DNA of 7,506 nt from Competibacteraceae bacterium UBA2788 (GTDB lineage Bacteria > Pseudomonadota > Gammaproteobacteria > Competibacterales > Competibacteraceae), in the NCBI GenBank assembly GCA_002352185.1, contig DEHY01000199.1, forward strand, positions 3,998 through 11,503, written 5' to 3'. A program made the position numbers and the translations under genes. This document shows, piece after piece, positions 6,241 through 7,506 of this stretch. Under the pieces are notes generated by a model that saw nothing but the letters and a program-made list of their open reading frames with translations, searched no databases and had not been told where the DNA came from. Position 1 is the first letter of the stretch, and each line of letters begins with the position of its first letter.

Positions 6241-6693
6241 TCAGGGCGGCGCAGAAAATTCAACCGACCGCACGGCGCGGGCCAGTTTGTCGAGGATGCC
6301 ATTGACGTAACGGTGGCCTTGTTCAGCGCCAAATGTCTTAGCCAGTTCCACGGCTTCGTTGATGACGATGCGATAGGCCAGTTCCGGGTGCTGCATCAAC
6401 TCGTAGCCGCCAATCCGCAGAATGGCGCGTTCTACGGGATCAACTTGCGCCAGCGGACGATCCAGGAACGGCTCCAGCGCGGCGTCAATCTCGGCCACCC
6501 GCGCCGGAATCTGATGCACCAGTTCCCGAAAATAGTCGGGATCGGCCTTGTTCAAATCTTCATCGGCCAGAAATTGCGCCGCGATCCGGCTGGGTTCCCG
6601 GCCGGAAATTTGCCATTCATACAGCGCCTGCGCGGCGCAGCGGCGCGCCCAACTGCGCGGGCCGGGTTTCCTGGATCGAGTCGGATCGGCCAC
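6241..6693 (-). CDS. nusB: Transcription antitermination factor NusB
   Basis: NusB binds boxA RNA together with NusE (ribosomal protein S10) and helps RNA polymerase read through rRNA operons. The protein has 150 residues, normal for the family. SWARRCAAQALYEWQISG near the N-terminus matches the first helix of NusB. VDPVERAILRIGGYELM and the C-terminal YRIVINEAVELAKTFG and YVNGILDKLAR segments are classical NusB sequence. It begins with GTG (complement of 6691-6693), only 3 bases after the ribH stop codon. GGAAG at 6706-6702 lies 8 bases upstream as a ribosome site, so translational coupling to ribH is likely. The order ribBA-ribH-nusB is common in proteobacteria. Confidence 0.96.
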   Translation of the reverse strand: MADPTRSRKPGPRSWARRCAAQALYEWQISGREPSRIAAQFLADEDLNKADPDYFRELVHQIPARVAEIDAALEPFLDRPLAQVDPVERAILRIGGYELMQHPELAYRIVINEAVELAKTFGAEQGHRYVNGILDKLARAVRSVEFSAPP

Positions 6694-6696
6694 GGA

Positions 6697-7176
6697 TCAG
6701 GCTTCCAGCCGCCGCAGCAGGCTTGCCATTTCCAGCACCGACATTGCCGCTTCAGCGCCTTTGTTGCCGGCCTTAGTGCCAGCTCGCTCCACCGCCTGGT
6801 CAATGGTGTCCACCGTCAATACGCCGAAACCGACGGGAATGTCATATTCCAGCGCAACGCTGGCCAGCCCCTTGACGCACTCGCCGGCCACATACTCGAA
6901 ATGCGGAGTGCCGCCGCGAATCACGGCGCCGAGGGCGACGATGCCGTCGTAGCGTTCACTGGCGGCCAGCCGTTGCGCGGCCAGCGGCAGTTCAAAGGAG
7001 CCGGGCGTCCAAACCAGATCAATGCTGGTTTCAGGCACGCCGTGCCGGCGCAAGGCGTCCACCGCGCCGTTGATCAGGCTCTGGACGATGAAGCTGTTGA
7101 ACCGTGCCGCGACCAGGACGAAACGGGCATCCGGCAGCGGGGTGAAATCGCCTTCAATCGTGGTGATGTGTGGCAT
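6697..7176 (-). CDS. ribH: 6,7-dimethyl-8-ribityllumazine synthase
   Basis: This enzyme joins 5-amino-6-ribitylaminouracil with 3,4-dihydroxy-2-butanone 4-phosphate, the penultimate step of riboflavin synthesis; the family forms pentamers or 60-mer shells. From ATG 7174-7176 it has 159 residues, close to the E. coli enzyme (156). The active-site segments are visible: ARFNSFI near the N-terminus, [27 protein letters not shown] with the catalytic His, and the C-terminal [15 protein letters not shown]. An in-frame ATG at 7221, overlapping the ribBA stop, would add 15 residues without family similarity, so I prefer 7176. The gap to ribBA is 34 bases. Confidence 0.96.
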   Translation of the reverse strand: MPHITTIEGDFTPLPDARFVLVAARFNSFIVQSLINGAVDALRRHGVPETSIDLVWTPGSFELPLAAQRLAASERYDGIVALGAVIRGGTPHFEYVAGECVKGLASVALEYDIPVGFGVLTVDTIDQAVERAGTKAGNKGAEAAMSVLEMASLLRRLEA

Positions 7177-7210
7177 GGGGGATTCCGTGACGGTGGCTGG
7201 AGAACAGAAT

Positions 7211-7506
7211 TCAGGAGACATATTCCACGACTTCCAGATTGAAGCCGGACAGGCCGGTGATGCGTTTGGGGGCGCTGAGTACCCGCATTCGCCGCACCCC
7301 GATGTCGAGCAGGATTTGGGCGCCGATGCCGTAGGTGCGCAGTTCAGCGCTCTGGTCAGTGCGCGGGGCTTCGGCAGCGCCGAACTGATAGCCGCGCATC
7401 CGCCGGATCAGCGCCGCCGGGTCTTCGGGATGGCTGAGACACACCAGAACCCCAGCCGATTCGCTTGCAACCCGCTGCAAAGTGTCGCGCAGCGGCCAGC
7501 CGCTGT
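7211..7506 (-). CDS. ribBA: RibBA C-terminal fragment (GTP cyclohydrolase II-like domain)
   Basis: This is the last 98 codons of a protein that runs off the right edge; the 5' part is missing. [20 protein letters not shown], then [22 protein letters not shown], is the standard end of the RibA-like domain in fused RibB-RibA proteins. The N-terminal dihydroxybutanone-phosphate synthase domain would be outside the window. Where active cyclohydrolases have a YLRQEGRGIGL-type segment, this protein reads [17 protein letters not shown]. The conserved Arg/Glu/Gly cluster is therefore lost and the cyclohydrolase half is probably inactive, as in many gammaproteobacterial RibB proteins. It ends in TGA (complement of 7211-7213), 34 bases before ribH. 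It supplies the other substrate used by RibH. Confidence 0.88.
   Translation of the reverse strand, partial: SGWPLRDTLQRVASESAGVLVCLSHPEDPAALIRRMRGYQFGAAEAPRTDQSAELRTYGIGAQILLDIGVRRMRVLSAPKRITGLSGFNLEVVEYVS

Overview
The window looks like a gammaproteobacterial chromosome segment. The lysyl-tRNA synthetase, release factor 2 tail, NusB and lumazine synthase all read as close relatives of the E. coli proteins. Base composition is moderately GC-rich, apart from one AT-richer insert at 265-744 and one AT-richer intergenic stretch near 2540-2650. The species cannot be named from the sequence.

Layout. On the + strand lie the 3' end of prfB (1-225), an AT-richer Uma2-type nuclease-fold gene (265-744) and lysS (801-2309). 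The prfB-lysS order is the common one, so the Uma2 gene looks like an insertion. Everything after 2309 is on the - strand. Read in the direction of transcription from the right edge, it is: the C-terminal end of ribBA, ribH, nusB, a Ro60/Rsr-type TROVE + vWFA gene (4616-6169), a 400-bp stretch without protein genes, a B12-binding-type radical SAM gene (2658-4181), and a 66-residue zinc-ribbon-like protein (2332-2532).

The main result is the stretch 4207-4615 on the - strand. Directly downstream of the Ro/Rsr gene I can fold three tandem RNAs. Each has a lower stem, an asymmetric internal loop with the same sequence on each side (GAATGC on the 5' strand, CCTTG on the 3' strand) and an upper stem ending in GGGA(G/C)/(C/G)TCTC. 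This is the architecture of Ro-binding Y RNAs. The third RNA carries a complete tRNA-like domain in circularly permuted order: T arm, acceptor stem closed by a GAAA tetraloop, D arm, and an anticodon stem that opens into the Y stem. This matches the known bacterial YrlA-type tRNA mimics. The second RNA has only a T arm plus an acceptor-like hairpin. The first has a plain 24-nt loop. A perfect TATAAT overlaps the rsr stop codon just upstream of the first RNA. A strong intrinsic terminator (12-bp stem, T7) follows the third. I infer one Y RNA transcription unit of about 400 nt, able to load Rsr with three different cargo heads.

How the genes may work together. ribBA, ribH and nusB form a tight riboflavin/antitermination operon. 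rsr follows it with its own strong Shine-Dalgarno site and no visible terminator in between, so it may be co-transcribed. Rsr and the Y RNAs should form a ribonucleoprotein of the kind known to work with exonucleases such as PNPase in RNA decay or quality control. No pnp or rtcBA gene is present in the window.
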